NCBI GenBank assembly: GCA_026386995.1
Contig: JAPLMO010000290.1
Location: 1 to 6,363, forward strand
Source of the DNA: Planctomycetota bacterium
GTDB lineage: Bacteria > Planctomycetota > Phycisphaerae > FEN-1346
Length of the DNA: 6,363 nucleotides
Direction of reading: 5' to 3'
This document shows positions 5,111 through 6,363 of the stretch, one piece after another; the stretch's first letter is position 1; every line of letters begins with the position of its first letter. The notes beneath the pieces were generated by a model that ran no database searches, was not told where the DNA came from, and saw only the letters and a program-made list of their open reading frames with translations. The translations under genes were made by a program, and so were the position numbers.

Positions 5111-5206
5111 GGGTGGCATGGTCACGTTGTTGCGTGACCATGTCGCAGTGACGCGCCGGGCGCCGTTCTAGGCACATGGTCACGCAAAAGCGTGACCATG
5201 CCACCC
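5111..5206. repeat. 96-bp four-armed palindromic element in the ABC operon
   Basis: The ends are a perfect 16-bp inverted repeat (5111-5126 with 5191-5206, GGGTGGCATGGTCACG and its complement). Each half is itself a hairpin: CATGGTCACG (5117-5126) with CGTGACCATG (5133-5142), and CATGGTCACGC (5175-5185) with GCGTGACCATG (5190-5200) around AAAA. The 10-mer thus occurs four times in alternating orientation, with GCGCC-G-GGCGC in the middle. It sits 18 bases after the binding-protein stop and 28 before the ATPase start. In RNA it would form either one long stem or two hairpins. This architecture resembles REP-type or small non-autonomous elements; it may limit downstream expression or stabilise the binding-protein mRNA (inference). 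Confidence 0.85.
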
Positions 5207-5234
5207 TGCAATGAGGGCCTAACCGAGCAACATA

Positions 5235-6363
5235 ATGATCGCCGAAAAGCCGCTTCCCAGCCGCGAGCCGGCCGCCCCCGCGCGGCCGCTGCTGGCGATG
5301 CGCGGCATGCACAAGGCATTTCCCGGCGTCAAGGCCCTGGACGGCGTCTCGCTGGAGGTCGCTCCCGGCGAGGTCGTGGCCCTGGTGGGCGAGAACGGCG
5401 CCGGCAAGTCCACACTCATCAAGATTCTCTCGGGCTGCTACCGGGCGGATGCGGGCGAGATCGAGTTGGGCGGCCGGCACCTGGCGCGATTCTCTCCGCA
5501 AGAGGCCCAGGCGATGGGCATCTCGGTCATCTACCAGGAGTTCAACCTCGCCCTGCCCCTCTCGGTGGCGGAGAACGTTTTCGTGGGCCGCCAGCCGCGC
5601 ACGCCGCTTGGCACGATCTCCTTCGGCCGCATGCGCGATGAGACGCAGCGCATCCTTGATTCGCTCGACCTGCCGCTCGACGCCCGCCGCCTCGTCGCAT
5701 CGCTCAGCGTGGCCGAGCAGCAGATGGTCGAGATCGCCAAGGCCATCTCCTTCAAGGCCCGCATCATCGTGATGGACGAGCCGACGGCCGCACTGACGGA
5801 GCACGAGACGGCCACACTCTTTTCTCTGGTGCGGCGGCTCCGCAGCCAGGGCGTCTCGGTCATCTATATCTCGCACCGGCTGGAAGAGATTTTCGAGTTG
5901 GCCGACCGCGTGGTCGTGCTGCGCGACGGCCGGAACGCCGGGAGCCTGGCCATCCGCGAGGCCACGATCGAAAAGATCGTCCGCATGATGGTCGGGCGCG
6001 ACCTGAAGGACATGTTCCGCAAGCAGGCCGTCCCCATCGGCCAGCCCGTGCTGGAGGTGCGGGGCCTCGCGCGGGCCGCCTGCAAAATGCGCGACGTGAA
6101 CCTGACGGTCCGGGCGGGCGAGATCGTCGGCTTGGCGGGCCTCGTCGGGGCCGGCCGCACCGAGATCGCCCGGGCGATCTTCGGCGTCGACCTGCCTGAC
6201 GCGGGCGAGATACGCGTCGCCGGCCAGGCGGTCTCCATCCGGTCTCCGCGCGACGCCATCCGGGCGGGCCTCGGCTTTGTGACCGAGAACCGCAAGGAGC
6301 AGGGCCTTTTCCTCATCATGGCCGTGCGCGAGAACATGACGGCCACCGGCCTCGGGCGCCTCA
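5235..6363 (+). CDS. Sugar ABC transporter ATPase, double domain (RbsA/XylG/MglA-like), 3'-truncated by window
   Basis: Two fused nucleotide-binding domains that power sugar import at the inner membrane. There are 376 codons in the window; the family averages about 500, so roughly 125 residues lie beyond the edge. Domain 1: Walker A GENGAGKST (52-60), Q-loop YQEFN (Gln101), signature LSVAEQQ (157-163, usual LSVGQQQ), Walker B IIVMDEPTAAL (177-187, Glu182) and switch His214 in YISHRLEE. Domain 2 starts near 271 with degenerate Walker A GLVGAGRTE (302-310), lacking the usual Lys, as is normal for this family, then GFVTENRKEQGL. ATG 5235 is the first start after an in-frame TAA at 5220-5222; its ribosome binding site is poor (GAGGG 17 bases away, at the palindrome edge). 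Met22 (5298) is an alternative, because homologues begin close to LLAMRGMHKAFPG. It follows the binding-protein gene and is presumably co-transcribed; a permease should follow. Confidence 0.9.
   Translation, partial: MIAEKPLPSREPAAPARPLLAMRGMHKAFPGVKALDGVSLEVAPGEVVALVGENGAGKSTLIKILSGCYRADAGEIELGGRHLARFSPQEAQAMGISVIYQEFNLALPLSVAENVFVGRQPRTPLGTISFGRMRDETQRILDSLDLPLDARRLVASLSVAEQQMVEIAKAISFKARIIVMDEPTAALTEHETATLFSLVRRLRSQGVSVIYISHRLEEIFELADRVVVLRDGRNAGSLAIREATIEKIVRMMVGRDLKDMFRKQAVPIGQPVLEVRGLARAACKMRDVNLTVRAGEIVGLAGLVGAGRTEIARAIFGVDLPDAGEIRVAGQAVSIRSPRDAIRAGLGFVTENRKEQGLFLIMAVRENMTATGLGRL

Noticed and set aside
4013..5125. Long minus-strand open frame (370 codons) opposite the sugar-binding protein
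   Set aside because: Exact antisense shadow of a gene with all family hallmarks; its translation is Asp/Gly/Leu/Arg-rich without domain features.
5097..5876. Minus-strand frame of 259 codons over the ATPase gene
   Set aside because: Antisense of an ATPase with intact Walker, signature and switch motifs; passes straight through the palindromic element.

Overview
The window looks like chromosomal DNA from an uncultivated Planctomycetota-type bacterium (Gram-negative envelope, high GC). I infer this from gene style, not from a marker gene. The clues are two lipoproteins with the 24-residue 'ITDAGL' leucine-rich repeat, a secreted LamG-domain protein, an aldo/keto reductase of the subfamily common in planctomycetes, and a small four-haem cytochrome lipoprotein.

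Layout. Positions 1-678 (minus strand) hold two tandem paralogous lipoprotein genes; the left one runs off the window. Positions 679-1291 contain no convincing protein gene. They hold a likely promoter and inverted repeat upstream of the lipoproteins. They also hold the 3' part of a tmRNA (ssrA) gene on the minus strand, whose 5' half and tag reading frame I cannot find. Positions 1292-3593 (minus) hold three genes, read in the order LamG protein, aldo/keto reductase, tetrahaem lipoprotein, with gaps of about 60-90 bases, so probably one transcription unit. Positions 3594-4057 form the divergent intergenic region, with a candidate promoter for each side and a possible protein-coding remnant. 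Positions 4058-6363 (plus) start a sugar ABC transporter operon of the ribose/xylose (CUT2) type: a periplasmic binding protein, a compact palindromic element, then the double-domain ATPase, cut by the window end after about three quarters of its usual length. A permease gene is expected next but lies outside.

How they work together. The right side is a classic sugar-uptake module. The left operon encodes envelope proteins (exported carbohydrate-binding-like fold, haem lipoprotein) plus a cytoplasmic-looking oxidoreductase; a shared role is only inferred. I found no CRISPR array, transposase, integrase or evident new defence system. The items most worth a second look are the truncated tmRNA, the four-armed palindrome inside the ABC operon, and the possible frameshift at the start of the reductase gene.
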